A stretch of DNA of 6,669 nt from Tagaea sp. (lineage in GTDB: Bacteria > Pseudomonadota > Alphaproteobacteria > CACIAM-22H2). Shown one piece after another: positions 6,346 to 6,669 of this stretch (position 1 is its first letter; each line of letters opens with the position of its first letter). The notes beneath the pieces were generated by a model. It saw nothing but the letters and a program-made list of their open reading frames with translations. It was not told where the DNA came from and searched no databases. The position numbers were made by a program, and so were the translations under genes. Where the stretch lies: assembly GCA_023653245.1 (NCBI GenBank), contig JAMNXK010000119.1, positions 1 to 6,669 of the forward strand, in the 5' to 3' direction.

Positions 6346-6669
6346 TTACGCGTTACGGAGCAGCGGCGCGGCCTTCTGGCCGAGCGCGCGCCAGGTGCCG
6401 CCCAGGCCCAGCAGCGTGACGATCAACGCCGCCCCCGCGACCGTCCCCAGGATCGTCCCGGGCAGCGGCACGAATTCGACGCGCATGTACTCGCCCACGA
6501 TCAGCCAGGCGCAGATCGTGCCCACGATCGCGGCCACGATCGACGCGGCCGCCCCCAGCAGGGCGAACTCCGCCAGGAAGGCGCGCATCACGTCGCGGCG
6601 CGTGGCGCCCAGCGCCTTCAGCACGACCGCGTCGTAGACGCGCCGGCGATGCGTGGCGACGATGGCGCC
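6346..6669 (-). CDS. FtsX-family ABC transporter permease (YbbP/COG3127-like), C-terminal end
   Basis: The frame is open to the window edge, so only the last 107 residues are present and the gene starts outside. The visible part opens with the cytosolic motif RRRVYDAVVLKALGATRRDVMRAFLAEF (residues 8-35), the hallmark of FtsX-domain permeases just before their penultimate helix. Two hydrophobic helices follow (about 34-58 and 73-94), and the protein ends GTWRALGQKAAPLLRNA, the ending style of the YbbP (COG3127) group. Such permeases pair with a YbbA/LolD-like ATPase, usually encoded upstream, and are thought to handle lipophilic or envelope substrates. The ATPase is not in view. A GTG at 6624 lies inside the domain and is not the start. 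The gene is on the same strand as the histidine kinase, 66 bp upstream of it. Confidence 0.88.
   Translation of the reverse strand, partial: GAIVATHRRRVYDAVVLKALGATRRDVMRAFLAEFALLGAAASIVAAIVGTICAWLIVGEYMRVEFVPLPGTILGTVAGAALIVTLLGLGGTWRALGQKAAPLLRNA

Overview
The window is a GC-rich stretch (about two thirds G+C by eye) with dense, third-position GC-biased coding. The gene families and the style of the regulatory sites suggest an alphaproteobacterium, most likely of the Rhodospirillales type. This is inferred from the Bax-inhibitor-1 family protein, the COG3127-like permease C-terminus, the PAS histidine kinase and a Fur/Mur-like box. No rRNA, tRNA, mobile element or CRISPR array was found.

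Left half (1-3500, + strand): the C-terminal part of a short-chain dehydrogenase/reductase is followed 66 bp later by a complete three-gene TRAP transporter. The transporter consists of a Tat-exported TakP/FcbT1-like solute-binding protein, a small DctQ membrane subunit and a large DctM membrane subunit. The three genes are tightly spaced and probably form one transcript. Together they would import an organic acid (2-oxo acid, hydroxy acid or aromatic acid type) driven by the sodium gradient. The neighbouring dehydrogenase may act on the imported compound or a product of it.

Middle (3501-4231, + strand): a 159-aa protein that I do not recognise, with one CxxC pair, is preceded by a perfect 8-bp inverted repeat resembling a Fur/Mur operator laid over a plausible promoter. 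A 54-aa possible membrane peptide overlaps its stop codon (ATGA). This peptide's frame runs through a strong hairpin terminator and into the 3' end of the convergent gene.

Right half (4150-6669, - strand): a YbhL-like Bax-inhibitor-1 family membrane protein has its own candidate promoter and terminator. Upstream of it is a soluble PAS-HisKA-HATPase histidine kinase without a response regulator in view. At the edge is the C-terminal end of an FtsX/YbbP-type ABC permease. Most of the window is ordinary chromosome. The least explained part is the metal-box-controlled unknown gene and the small ORF coupled to it.
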